The notes below the pieces were generated by a model that was given only the letters and a program-made list of their open reading frames with translations, was not told where the DNA came from and searched no databases. Shown here piece after piece: positions 1 to 8,136 of a stretch of 39,909 bases of DNA. The stretch is from NCBI GenBank assembly GCA_025456015.1, contig JALOLK010000035.1, forward strand, positions 1 to 39,909, written 5' to 3'. A program made the position numbers and the translations under genes. The DNA is from Candidatus Nanopelagicales bacterium. Its GTDB lineage: Bacteria > Actinomycetota > Actinomycetes > S36-B12 > CAIYMF01. The stretch's first letter is position 1, and each line of letters begins with the position of its first letter.

Positions 1-3
1 GTC

Positions 4-429
4 ATGACCGTGCTGCTCGCGGTCTACCTGGCGTTCACGGCCGCGCGCGCGGTCGACTTCATCCGCGCCGGCGGGGTGGTCCCTGTCCTGCTCGGGCTGG
101 CCCTGCTCGTGCTGCCCTTCCTGGGCGCGTGGGTGATCTGGCGTGAGTGGCGGTTCGGCCGCTCGATCCAGGCGCTGGGCGCCGAGCTGGCCAGCCGCGG
201 CGTGCTGCCGGTCGACGACCTGCCGCGACGTGCGTCAGGCCGGCCAGATCGGGAGGCTGCCGACGCCCGCTTCGCCGAGGTGCGCAGCCGGGTCGAGGCC
301 GAGCCGGGGTCCTGGGAGCGGTGGTTCGAGCTGGCGGTCGCCTACGACCAGGCGGGGGACCGCAAGCGGGCCAGGACCACGATGAAGCGGGCGATCGCCC
401 TGCACGACGGGGGCACGCCCAGCAGCTGA
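4..429 (+). CDS. Small membrane-anchored protein with a C-terminal TPR-like helix pair
   Basis: The product is 141 residues from the first ATG. The frame is open to the left edge, so the true start could lie outside the window. Two hydrophobic segments (about residues 3-20 and 24-46) suggest a membrane hairpin. They are followed by a soluble part with a DDLPRR stretch and a final helix pair (about 100-134, with WFELAVAYDQAGDRKRA) that looks like one tetratricopeptide repeat. Proteins of this layout are common and uncharacterised in actinobacteria. It converges with the fructosamine kinase gene and ends just before a hairpin. No function can be assigned; the TPR-like part hints at a protein-protein contact role. 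Confidence 0.7.
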   Translation: MTVLLAVYLAFTAARAVDFIRAGGVVPVLLGLALLVLPFLGAWVIWREWRFGRSIQALGAELASRGVLPVDDLPRRASGRPDREAADARFAEVRSRVEAEPGSWERWFELAVAYDQAGDRKRARTTMKRAIALHDGGTPSS

Positions 430-478
430 ATCCAGCGACGCGGCCCGTGGCCGTGGCGCGGCCCGAGGCTGCACCGCG

Positions 479-519
479 CCACTGGCCCGCCCTCGGCGAC
501 CAGCCCGGCGGGCCACTGG
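479..519. terminator. Hairpin between convergent genes
   Basis: The arms at 479-491 and 507-519 pair at 12 of 13 positions around a 15-base loop. It sits exactly between the stop of the plus-strand gene at 429 and the stop of the minus-strand kinase at 520, so it could terminate both. No T tract is present, as is common in actinobacteria. Confidence 0.55.
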
Positions 520-1302
520 TCATCCCCGCGCTGCGCGCAGGGCCCGGGCCGCGCTGGCCCCGTACCCGCCCCCGAACAGCGCGGCATGGACCAGCAGCGG
601 CCACGCCTGGTGCAGGGGCACGCGCGCACGCCACCCCTCGGCCAGCGGCGCGGCCTCGTCGTAGGCGCCGAGGATCACCTCGAGCAGCGGCGCGCCGAAC
701 AACGCGAGCATCGCGAGGTCGGACTCCCGGTGCCCGCCGTGCGCGGCGGGGTCGATGAGCCACACCTGGCCGTCGGCGCCCCACAGCACGTTGCCGCTCC
801 ACAGGTCGCCGTGCAGTCGCGCCGGCGGCTCCGGCGGGCCGAGGTCCACGCTGCCGTCGAGGATGGCGGCCACGGTGGCGTCGGCCTCGGCCGATTCCGC
901 CGCGCTGAGCCCACCGCGGTCACGGGCCAGGCGCGCGGTCGCGGCGATCCGGTCCAGCGCCCAGAACTCGGCGAAGGCGTCCCGTGTGGCGTACGGCATC
1001 GGCAGGTCGCCGATCCAGCCGTGCGGCCCCGGCGCCCCGTCCGGGGCCACCCCGAAGGCCTCCGCGCCGGCTGCGTGCAGGCGGGCCAGGCGGCGACCGA
1101 AGGCCGCGGCGGCTGTCCGGGTGGGCGGCGCCGAGCCCACGCGCTCCAGCGTGATGCTCCCCGTGCCCAGGGCCAGCACCTGGGGGACCGCCGGCCCACC
1201 GGGCACCCGGATCCAGTCCAGCCCCGCGGCCTCGGTGGCGAAGAACCGGGCGGCGTCCGGGCCGGAGCGCTGCTTGCTGAACCCCTCGGTCACGGCGGTC
1301 AT
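520..1302 (-). CDS. Fructosamine/ketosamine-3-kinase family protein
   Basis: Fructosamine kinases phosphorylate sugar adducts on lysine or free amines so that they break down spontaneously (protein deglycation). The 260-residue product carries the aminoglycoside-phosphotransferase-like catalytic motif LHGDLWSGN (about 163-171, Asp166) and the metal-binding LIDPAAHGGHRESD (about 183-195, Asp185), both diagnostic of this family. Length is slightly short of the usual 280-290. The ATG at 1302 has no clear Shine-Dalgarno. An in-frame GTG at 1293 sits 7 bases after a CACGAT hexamer and may be the real, leaderless start. The next gene diverges from it. The substrate cannot be told from sequence. Confidence 0.85.
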   Translation of the reverse strand: MTAVTEGFSKQRSGPDAARFFATEAAGLDWIRVPGGPAVPQVLALGTGSITLERVGSAPPTRTAAAAFGRRLARLHAAGAEAFGVAPDGAPGPHGWIGDLPMPYATRDAFAEFWALDRIAATARLARDRGGLSAAESAEADATVAAILDGSVDLGPPEPPARLHGDLWSGNVLWGADGQVWLIDPAAHGGHRESDLAMLALFGAPLLEVILGAYDEAAPLAEGWRARVPLHQAWPLLVHAALFGGGYGASAARALRAARG

Positions 1303-1371
1303 CGTGCCGGATGGGCAGCAGGGCGTGACGTGTGCCGGACGCAGCGGCCCGCCGATGGGACGATGCGCGGT

Positions 1372-2310
1372 GTGACCGACGTCCAGCCGGCCCCCGAGCC
1401 CGCCTCCCACGCTGCCCCCGACCAGCCCGCCGACCCCGAGGTCGTCCCCGCGACCCCGCAGGCGGCGGCAGCCGTCGCCGACGACCTGCCACGCCTGGAG
1501 CACGTCCCGGACATCCGGCTCATCGCCTGCGACATGGACGGCACCCTGCTCGACGACGAGGACGCGGTGCACGACGACTTCTGGCCGCTCATCGACGTGC
1601 TGCACGAGCGCGGCATCACGTTCTGCCCGGCCTCGGGCCGCCAGTACTACAACCTGCTCGAGCGCTTCGAGCCGATCGCGGACGAGGTCATCTTCATCGC
1701 CGAGAACGGCACGTACGTGGTCCGCGGCGGGCAGGAGCTCAGCTCGGACTGCCTCGACCGCGATGTGGCCCGCGCGCTCATCGACGTCACCCGCAACCTG
1801 GCCCGCGGGGGCGCCGACGTGGGCGCGGTGCTCTGCGGCAAGTCCAGCGCCTGGATCGAGCGCACCGACCCGCCGTTCCGCGACGAGGTCGACAAGTACT
1901 ACCACCGCCTGCAGGTGGTCGAGGATCTCAACGCGGTCGACGACGAGGTGCTGAAGGTCGCGATCTACGACTTCGTCTCCTCCGAGCGCATCTCCGCGCC
2001 CGCGTTCGCCCACTTCCGCGACACCCACCAGGTGGTCGTCTCCGGCGAGCACTGGCTCGACGTCATGGTCGCGGGGGCCAACAAGGGCACCGGGTTGCGC
2101 CACATCCAGGAGGCGCTGGGCGTCACCCGCGACCAGACCATGGTCTTCGGCGACTTCCTCAACGACCTCGAGATGATGGATGAGGCCACCTACTCGTTCG
2201 CGATGGCCAACGCCCACCCGGAGCTGGCAGCGCGCGCCCGCTACCGCGCGCCGGGCAACACCGACAACGGTGTCGTGCGCACGATCGCGCACGTGCTCGG
2301 CCTGTCATGA
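1372..2310 (+). CDS. HAD-superfamily phosphatase, Cof type
   Basis: This is a predicted cytosolic phosphatase acting on small phosphorylated metabolites. HAD motif I is DMDGTLLDDE, with the nucleophile and acid aspartates. A type-II (Cof) cap follows, and the C-terminal GDFLNDLEMM is the motif IV metal-binding acid pair. The lysine in ANKGTGLR is motif III. An acidic, Ala/Pro-rich stretch of about 40 residues precedes the domain. The start is uncertain: GTG 1372 lies 7 bases after GACGAT (possible leaderless -10), and ATG 1363 is the alternative, adding three residues. Its stop overlaps the start of the esterase gene (ATGA at 2307), so the two are translationally coupled. Confidence 0.85.
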   Translation: MTDVQPAPEPASHAAPDQPADPEVVPATPQAAAAVADDLPRLEHVPDIRLIACDMDGTLLDDEDAVHDDFWPLIDVLHERGITFCPASGRQYYNLLERFEPIADEVIFIAENGTYVVRGGQELSSDCLDRDVARALIDVTRNLARGGADVGAVLCGKSSAWIERTDPPFRDEVDKYYHRLQVVEDLNAVDDEVLKVAIYDFVSSERISAPAFAHFRDTHQVVVSGEHWLDVMVAGANKGTGLRHIQEALGVTRDQTMVFGDFLNDLEMMDEATYSFAMANAHPELAARARYRAPGNTDNGVVRTIAHVLGLS

Positions 2311-3317
2311 GGGCACTGGCCAACGAGACGTTCACGCCAGCGCGCCCCTGGGTGACCGGCAACCTGCAGACCGTCGCCGACCGGATCCGCCCGGCCAGCC
2401 ACGACCTCGCGGCCGTGGCCACCGAGCAGCGCCACCTGATCCCCCTCGACGACGGCACCGGGGATGCCCTCGCGGTGCGCCTGCACCGCCCGCGGCTCGC
2501 CCCGCGCGCGGATCGCCCGATCGTGCTGGTGGTGCACGGGATGGGCGGCACGATCGACTCCACCTACGTGCGCGCGACGGCGCTGGGGCTGCTGCGCGCG
2601 GGCTACGCCGTGGCCCGCGTCGACCTGCGCGGCGCGGGGGAGTCCATCGAGCACACGACCACGCTGTACCACGGTGGCCGCACCGCTGACCTTCGCGCCG
2701 TCGTGCGCGGCCTGGCCGACGAGCCGGGCAGCGAGGGCGTGGCGGTCGTCGGGTTCTCGCTCGGGGGCAACGTGACGCTGAAGCTGCTGGGCGAGCCGCA
2801 CGAGGGCCTGCCCATCGTGGCCGGCGCCTCGGTGTGCGCCCCGCTGGACCTCGCCGCGGGGGTCGACCAGATCCGGCGGCGCGTCTTCGGCCTGTACGAG
2901 CGCTTCTTCGTCCATCGCCTGCGCCAGGACACGCTGGCCTCGGGGCTGGTGCTGACGGCGGCCGAGCAGGCGACCCTGGCCCAGGTGGCCTCGATCGTCG
3001 CCTTCGACGACCTCATCACCGCGAAGCACAACGGCTGGCGGGACGCCGCGGAGTACTACGCGGTGAACTCCAGCGCGCAGTTCCTGCCGCGGATCGCCGT
3101 CCCGACGCTCGTGGTGCACGCGCTCGACGACCCGATGATCCCCGCCTCGAGCTACGCCGCCGTCGACTGGGCCGCGCTCGAGCGCGACACCCCGGTGCGC
3201 CGCGCGATCACCCCGCACGGCGGCCACGTCGGGTTCCACGAGGCCGGGGCGGAGCTGCCGTGGTACGTGGGGCGGATCCGGCGGTTCCTCGACGGGGTCG
3301 GGCCACATCGCCGGTGA
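2307..3317 (+). CDS. YheT-type alpha/beta hydrolase (esterase)
   Basis: The 336-residue protein resembles the YheT/ABHD1-3 branch of alpha/beta hydrolases, which are esterases or lipases of poorly known substrate. Visible features are an oxyanion region VVHGMGG (about 75-81), the nucleophile elbow GFSLGGN (Ser151), an acid in HALDDPMIP (Asp274/275) and the catalytic His307 in HGGHVGF. The N-terminal PARPWVTGNLQT stretch is also typical of the YheT group. It overlaps the HAD phosphatase by 4 bases, suggesting co-expression. The catalytic triad looks intact. Confidence 0.87.
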   Translation: MRALANETFTPARPWVTGNLQTVADRIRPASHDLAAVATEQRHLIPLDDGTGDALAVRLHRPRLAPRADRPIVLVVHGMGGTIDSTYVRATALGLLRAGYAVARVDLRGAGESIEHTTTLYHGGRTADLRAVVRGLADEPGSEGVAVVGFSLGGNVTLKLLGEPHEGLPIVAGASVCAPLDLAAGVDQIRRRVFGLYERFFVHRLRQDTLASGLVLTAAEQATLAQVASIVAFDDLITAKHNGWRDAAEYYAVNSSAQFLPRIAVPTLVVHALDDPMIPASSYAAVDWAALERDTPVRRAITPHGGHVGFHEAGAELPWYVGRIRRFLDGVGPHRR

Positions 3318-3389
3318 GCGTCCGCGCGGGCCGCACGCCGGGGTGACGACGGGGCCGCACCTCACCCGAGCCGACACGTCTGCGCCCCG

Positions 3390-3443
3390 TAGGATCGCGC
3401 CGTTGCTGGGCGGGCCGCGCGGGGGCCCGCGGTCGGAGGAGGG
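3390..3443 (+). promoter_or_regulatory. Candidate -10, small hairpin and ribosome site for the 96-aa gene
   Basis: A TAGGAT hexamer (3390-3395) could serve as a -10, with no convincing -35. A 7-bp perfect hairpin (arms 3410-3416 and 3424-3430) lies in the leader. A strong GGAGGAGGG (3435-3443) is placed 7 bases before the ATG at 3451 and decides that start. Confidence 0.45.
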
Positions 3444-3450
3444 ACGTGTG

Positions 3451-3741
3451 ATGTCGGCTGAGACGAACCAGGCGCTCGAGGACGTGGCCGCGGCGCTGCG
3501 CGCCGACGGGTTCCTGGCCGAGGTGGTGGGCGAGCCCCAGGCCGAGGTCGTGGTGTCGCTGCCCGACCCGCGGCTGGACCCCTGGGAGGACCCGAACGAG
3601 GAGCGCATCATCGAGCTGGTCCGCGTCCAGTACCGCGACGGCCTGCTGCACTGCCCGTGGCTGCCCGGCCCGATCCCGCTGGCCGAGGCCCACGGCCTCG
3701 GCGACATCCTCAAGACCCTGATGGCGTCCCGGGGCTACTGA
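3451..3741 (+). CDS. Small acidic protein of unknown function
   Basis: The product is 96 residues with no membrane segment or signal peptide. It reads as an alpha/beta fold: an N-terminal helix (NQALEDVAAALRADGF), a strand region (AEVVVSLP), an acidic DPWEDPNEERI stretch, then a conserved-looking VQYRDGLLHCPWLPGPIP and a C-terminal helix. I do not recognise the family. The ATG at 3451 is chosen for its strong Shine-Dalgarno; a longer frame from 3343 has no such support. It ends 8 bases before the convergent FGGY kinase stop. Confidence 0.7.
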   Translation: MSAETNQALEDVAAALRADGFLAEVVGEPQAEVVVSLPDPRLDPWEDPNEERIIELVRVQYRDGLLHCPWLPGPIPLAEAHGLGDILKTLMASRGY

Positions 3742-3748
3742 CCGCCCG

Positions 3749-5362
3749 TCACGTCGCCGGTGCGTTGAGCCGCCGGAACAGCCCCTTCGTGGCCGGGTGC
3801 AGGTCGGCGAAGACCGCGAAGTTGCGGTCGTGCACCGCGCGGGTGCTGGGGTCGGGCTCGAAGCGGGCGCGCACCGGCACCGTGGCGGCCGCCGCGTCCA
3901 GCGAGGGGTACCGGCCCTCACCCCAGGCGGCGACGAGAGCCGCGCCAGCCGCCCCCGCGTACTGCGGCTGCTCCACCGCCTCGATCACGTGCCCGGTCAC
4001 GTCGGCGAGCACCTGGCTGGTGGCGTCCGACACCGCCCCACCGCCGGCGAACCGCAGCACGTGCGACGGCGCGACCCGCCGGGCCTGCGCCTCGAGCAGC
4101 AGCCGCTTGTTGTAGGCGATCCCCTCGACCACCGCGCGGATGAGCTGGCGCTTGCCGGTGTCCAGGCCGATGTTGAGGAACAACCCGCGCACGTACGGGT
4201 CCTCGAACGGGGAGCGGCTGCCGTGCAGCCACGGGGCGAACAGCACCCCGCCGGCACCCGCCGGCACGTCGGCGATCGTGCGGGTCAGGTAGTCGATGAG
4301 GGTGGCCGACTCGGCGTCGGGGCCGGTGGTCCGCTCGGTGGTCGCCAGGTACACGCCGACCTCGTCGAGGGCGAGGTGGTCGCGCACCCACTCCAGGCAC
4401 TTGCCCGAGGTCTCCTGCTCGCCGAAGTAGTGGCCCCGGCCGGGTTGCGCGCCGGGCACCGTGGCCATCATCGACCGGGTGTCGACGATGCGCCGGTCGG
4501 TGACCGTCGACACCCATCCGCTGGTGCCGACGTAGACGTGGGTGCTGCCCAGTGTCGTCGCCCCGGCCCCGACCCCGATGAGCGAGGCGTCGCCGCCCCC
4601 GGCGTGCACCGGGGTCCCGGCGACCAGGCCCAGCTCGGCCGCGGCTGTCGCCGTGAGGGGCCCCACGACGTCGGCCATGCCCACGATCCTGGGCAGGTGC
4701 GCCGGCTCCACGCCGAACCGGCGCACCAGCCACGGGCTCCAGGCGCAGCGCCCGTTGCGCGTGTCGGCCAGGAACGTCGCGAAGGCCGAGTCCGTGCTCA
4801 TCACGAACGCGCCGGTCGCCCGCGCGATCAGGGCGTCCTTCGCGTCGAGCCAGCGGTGCACCCGGGCGAACGCGGCCGGCTCCTCGTCGGCCACCCGCAG
4901 GTACTTCCACAGCGGGTCCTTCGCACTGGCCGCGATCCCACCGGCGACGTGCAGCCACGGCCCGGCCAGCGCCGCCCCGACGCCGGCCACCCGGGGCCCG
5001 CCACGGGTGAGCGCCCGCATGCGGGCCGTGGGCCGCTGGTCCAGGTAGCTCAGGGCCGGCCGGACCGGCCGGGCGTCGCGGTCGACGAGCACGGTGCACT
5101 GCATCTGCGCGCACCAGGTGATGCCGGCCACCGCCGGGGCCCCGACACCGGCCTGGCCCAGCAGGTCGGGCACGGCGTCGGCCAGTGCCGCCCACCACTG
5201 GTCCGGGTCCTGCTCGGCGGTGCCGTCCGCGGCGGTCACCAGGGTGAGCGGCCTCGCGGCGGCCGCCCGTAAGCGCAATCGATCGCCGCCCACCTCGTAC
5301 AGGCAGGCCTTGAGGCTGGTCGTGCCGAGGTCCACGGCCAGCAGCAGCCCGGGTGCACCCAC
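3749..5362 (-). CDS. FGGY-family carbohydrate kinase (xylulokinase-like)
   Basis: FGGY kinases transfer phosphate from ATP to a pentulose, hexulose or polyol. The 537-residue product opens with LLAVDLGTTSLKACLYE (N-terminal phosphate-binding loop). The middle has HAGGGDASLIGVGAG and GTSGWVS, and the C-terminal actin-like fold has the FGGY signature region FAGGGAVSDATSQVLADVTG. Length fits a pentulokinase. No ATG exists in a sensible place. GTG 5362 lies 7 bases after a GATACT hexamer on this strand and has no Shine-Dalgarno, consistent with a leaderless start. It diverges from the aminotransferase/aldolase pair, so a shared sugar pathway is likely. The substrate is not identifiable: xylulose, ribulose and others remain possible. 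Confidence 0.85.
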   Translation of the reverse strand: MGAPGLLLAVDLGTTSLKACLYEVGGDRLRLRAAAARPLTLVTAADGTAEQDPDQWWAALADAVPDLLGQAGVGAPAVAGITWCAQMQCTVLVDRDARPVRPALSYLDQRPTARMRALTRGGPRVAGVGAALAGPWLHVAGGIAASAKDPLWKYLRVADEEPAAFARVHRWLDAKDALIARATGAFVMSTDSAFATFLADTRNGRCAWSPWLVRRFGVEPAHLPRIVGMADVVGPLTATAAAELGLVAGTPVHAGGGDASLIGVGAGATTLGSTHVYVGTSGWVSTVTDRRIVDTRSMMATVPGAQPGRGHYFGEQETSGKCLEWVRDHLALDEVGVYLATTERTTGPDAESATLIDYLTRTIADVPAGAGGVLFAPWLHGSRSPFEDPYVRGLFLNIGLDTGKRQLIRAVVEGIAYNKRLLLEAQARRVAPSHVLRFAGGGAVSDATSQVLADVTGHVIEAVEQPQYAGAAGAALVAAWGEGRYPSLDAAAATVPVRARFEPDPSTRAVHDRNFAVFADLHPATKGLFRRLNAPAT

Positions 5363-5369
5363 GGGTCGC

Positions 5370-5375
5370 AGTATC
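5370..5375 (-). promoter_or_regulatory. Leaderless-type -10 (GATACT) of the FGGY kinase
   Basis: Reading the minus strand, GATACT is followed by 7 bases and then the GTG start at 5362. The intergenic space to the divergent aminotransferase is only 63 bases, so both promoters must be compact or overlapping. Confidence 0.4.
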
Positions 5376-5425
5376 CGGCCCGCGCGGTGGGAGGATGGCG
5401 ACGGCACGCGCACCAGGAGGCTCCG

Positions 5426-6937
5426 ATGGCCGACAGTCCCGCGACCGCCGAGCGGGCAGTCACCGCCGCCCCGGCGTCCGCGATCTCCCAGTACCCCGAC
5501 GTCCCGGCGGTCCTCGCCGACCTCGACGCCCTCATCAGCCAGCCGATCCGGCGGCTGCGGCCCGACGCGCTGGCGCGCTACCTCGACGAGCACTTCGAGC
5601 AGCGCTGCCAGGCCTCCAAGGCGATGACCGCCGAGGCCGCCGAGTACATCCCCGGCGGCGTGCAGCACAACCTCGCGTTCAACCTGCCGTTCCCGCTGGT
5701 GATCACCCGGGCGCAGGGCGCGCACCTGGTCGACCTCGACGGCAACGAGTACCTCGACTTCCTGCAGGCCGGCGGCCCGACGGTGCTGGGCTCGAACCCG
5801 ACCGAGGTGCTCGAGCAGGTGATCGCCCTGCTGCGCGACTGCGGCCCGTCGACCGGGCTGTTCCATGAGTACGAGCTGAAGCTGGCGCGCTTCATCGCCG
5901 GGCACATGCCGGCCGTGCCGATGTTCCGGATGCTCGGCTCGGGCACCGAGGGCTGCATGGCGGCCATCCGGGTGGCGCGGCTGGCGACCGGGCACAGCAA
6001 CGTGGTGAAGATGGGCGGGGCCTACCACGGCTGGTCCGACCAGCTGGCCTACGGCCTGCGGATCCCGGGGACGCGCCACCACGAGGCGCACGGCGTGCCC
6101 AAGCACGTCTTCCGCCACACGCAGGAGAGCTTCCCGGGCGACCTCGCCGCGCTGGAGCGCACGTTGCGCCGCAACCGGGCTCGGGGTGGCACGGCCGCCG
6201 TGATGATCGAGCCGGTCGGCCCGGAGAGCGGCACGCGACCGGTGCCCTTCGACTTCAACGCCGGGGTCCGCGAGCTGTGCGACCGCTACGGCGCGCTGCT
6301 GGTGTTCGACGAGGTCGTGACCGGGTTCCGGCTGGGCATGGGCGGGGCGCAGGGGTACTTCGGGGTGGAGCCGGACCTCACGGTGTTCGGCAAGGTCGTG
6401 GCCGGCGGGTACCCCAGCGCCGGCGGCCTCGGCGGCAAGCGCGAGTTCATGAAGTTCCTGTCCGCGGGCATCGAGGCGGGCTCGAAGAAGGCGCTGGTCG
6501 GCGGCACCATGGCGGCCAACCCCCTGTCGAGCGCGGCCGGCTACTTCACCCTGGTGGAGATGGAGCGGACTGCCGCCCCACAGCGCGCCGGCGCGATGGG
6601 CGACCGGCTCACCGCCGGGCTGCGCGAGTCCATCGCGCGCCGGGGCCTGCCGTTCGTGGCCTACAACCAGGGCTCGATCGTGCACCTGCAGACCGTGGGC
6701 ACCATGCACTTCACGGTGGACTTCAACCGCCCCTGGGAGATCCCGGGCAGGCTCAAGGAGATCAAGGCCCGCAAGACGGTGATGGAGCAGATGGGCGCGG
6801 CATACATGGCCGAGGGCGTCGTGACGCTGGCGGGCTCGCGGCTGTACACGTCGGCCGCGCACACCGAGGCGACCATCGACCAGGCGATCGCCGCGTTCGA
6901 CCGGGTCTTCGCCAACATCGAGGGGGCGCTGCCGTGA
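5426..6937 (+). CDS. Class III PLP-dependent aminotransferase (glutamate-1-semialdehyde aminomutase-like)
   Basis: The 503-residue protein is a fold-type I PLP enzyme. The N-terminal 75 residues are an extension. Core landmarks are GSGTEGCMAAIRVAR, AYHGWSD, the PLP-ring aspartate in LLVFDEVVTGFR, and the Schiff-base lysine in FGKVVAGGYP (about Lys323), followed by GGTMAANP. This arrangement is typical of class III aminotransferases close to GSA aminomutase. The context, an aldolase in the same operon and a sugar kinase divergent, argues against a haem-pathway role and for an amino-sugar or keto-sugar step. An AGGAGG 5 bases before ATG 5426 fixes the start. The next gene overlaps by 4 bases. 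Confidence 0.85.
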   Translation: MADSPATAERAVTAAPASAISQYPDVPAVLADLDALISQPIRRLRPDALARYLDEHFEQRCQASKAMTAEAAEYIPGGVQHNLAFNLPFPLVITRAQGAHLVDLDGNEYLDFLQAGGPTVLGSNPTEVLEQVIALLRDCGPSTGLFHEYELKLARFIAGHMPAVPMFRMLGSGTEGCMAAIRVARLATGHSNVVKMGGAYHGWSDQLAYGLRIPGTRHHEAHGVPKHVFRHTQESFPGDLAALERTLRRNRARGGTAAVMIEPVGPESGTRPVPFDFNAGVRELCDRYGALLVFDEVVTGFRLGMGGAQGYFGVEPDLTVFGKVVAGGYPSAGGLGGKREFMKFLSAGIEAGSKKALVGGTMAANPLSSAAGYFTLVEMERTAAPQRAGAMGDRLTAGLRESIARRGLPFVAYNQGSIVHLQTVGTMHFTVDFNRPWEIPGRLKEIKARKTVMEQMGAAYMAEGVVTLAGSRLYTSAAHTEATIDQAIAAFDRVFANIEGALP

Positions 6938-7935
6938 GCGAGCCAGGCGTCGGCTCGGAAGCCTCGGCCCGCCGCTCGCTGGTCGAGCACGGTCGTCGAC
7001 TGCTCGACGAGGGCCTGGTCGCCCGGACCTGGGGCAACCTGAGCGTGCGCCTGGACGAGCGGACCATGCTCGTCACGCCCAGCGGGATCGAGTACCCCGA
7101 CCTCACTGAGGCCATGATCGTCCCGGTCGACCTCGAGACCGGCACCTGGACCGGCGACTTCGCGCCGACCAGCGAGCGCAAGGTGCACCGTGAGGCCTAC
7201 CGGCGGCGGCCCGACGTGCAGGCGGTCGTGCACACCCACCAGATGGCCGCGTCGATCTGCGCCGCGGCGCGGGTGCCGGTGACAGCAACCTGGGGCGAGG
7301 TCCCCTGCGCGCCCTACGCCCTGCCAGGCACCAAGCGGGTCATGCAGGTCACGATCGATGCGCTCGGCGAGCACCCGGCCGCGCTCATGGCCAACCACGG
7401 CGTGCTCACCGTCGGGCCCTCGCTGGACGAGGCGTTCGACCTCGCCGAGCAGCTCGAGCGCACCTGCGCGCGCTTCGTGGTGGAGCACCGGCCGCGGGAG
7501 GGGTCGCACCCGCCGGCCGCCCCGGACGCGCCGTGGGACCCCGCGTGCCTCGAGCCCGTCGGGCTGGAGGACGGGACCACCGCATGGCTGTCGACCGCGC
7601 CGTGGACGGTCCGGTTCGCGACGCTGCGCCGACCGCTGCCCGCCGTGATCGAGGACCTCGCGATGCTCGCCGGGCGCCGGGTGGACGTCGCCCGGCGGAC
7701 CCCGAAGCGGCGGCCGCGCGCGGACGCCGTGCTCATCCCCGGGCGAGGGGCGCTGGTCTGCGGCGAGGACCACGAGGCCGTGGCGATGGTGGTGGAGAAA
7801 GCCGCCCGCGCGTGGATCGGGGGCCAGGGCCTCGGCGGGGCCAAGCCGCTGCCGGGATGGCAGGCCGTGCTCATGCGCGCGGTCTACGTGCGCTCGTACG
7901 CCAAGCGGGCCGCCCTGGGCCACACCCCCGCCTGA
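6934..7935 (+). CDS. Class II aldolase/adducin-family protein with an extra C-terminal half-domain
   Basis: Class II aldolases of this fold use a zinc ion to split phosphorylated ketoses (fuculose-, rhamnulose- and ribulose-phosphate enzymes). Residues 1-185 form the canonical domain: GNLSVRL, TPSGIEY, the catalytic-type TSE (Glu81), zinc ligands in VVHTHQM (His100, His102) and ANHGV (His155). The protein is 333 residues, about 110 longer than FucA-type enzymes. The tail (about 262-295, VLIPGRGALVCGEDHEA) repeats the pattern of the ANHGVLTVGPSLDEAF helix region, but Arg271 replaces the zinc histidine, so it looks like a degenerate second domain. GTG 6934 overlaps the aminotransferase stop, indicating coupling. 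The substrate is unknown. Confidence 0.82.
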   Translation: MSEPGVGSEASARRSLVEHGRRLLDEGLVARTWGNLSVRLDERTMLVTPSGIEYPDLTEAMIVPVDLETGTWTGDFAPTSERKVHREAYRRRPDVQAVVHTHQMAASICAAARVPVTATWGEVPCAPYALPGTKRVMQVTIDALGEHPAALMANHGVLTVGPSLDEAFDLAEQLERTCARFVVEHRPREGSHPPAAPDAPWDPACLEPVGLEDGTTAWLSTAPWTVRFATLRRPLPAVIEDLAMLAGRRVDVARRTPKRRPRADAVLIPGRGALVCGEDHEAVAMVVEKAARAWIGGQGLGGAKPLPGWQAVLMRAVYVRSYAKRAALGHTPA

Positions 7936-7977
7936 TCCGCGCGCCCGCCCCGCCCCCGCCCCACGCCCCACTCCCGG

Positions 7978-8028
7978 TGATCGATTCAGGTTGTCGCGCC
8001 TCTTTGCGACCAGAACCCGAATGGATCA
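7978..8028. terminator. Long imperfect hairpin downstream of the aldolase
   Basis: Outer arms 7978-7992 and 8014-8028 match at 13 of 15 positions. An inner perfect 5-bp stem (7993-7997 with 8006-8010) closes an 8-base loop, with a 3-base bulge (8011-8013). The local base composition is notably less GC-rich than the flanks. It could terminate the aldolase operon or be a protein-binding palindrome. The rest of 7936-8136 is G- or C-rich low-complexity sequence. Confidence 0.5.
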
Positions 8029-8124
8029 CGCGAGGGGAGCGGGGGGCGTGCGGGCCGGGAGCGGGGCGCCGCGCACGCGCGGGGGTGGGGGTGCGGGGCG
8101 GGAGCGGGGGCGCCGCGCCGCAGG

Positions 8125-8130
8125 TATCGT
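8125..8130 (+). promoter_or_regulatory. Leaderless-type -10 (TATCGT)
   Basis: TATCGT ends 6 bases before the ATG at 8137 and no Shine-Dalgarno is present, the pattern of a leaderless mRNA. Confidence 0.5.
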
Positions 8131-8136
8131 CGTGAC

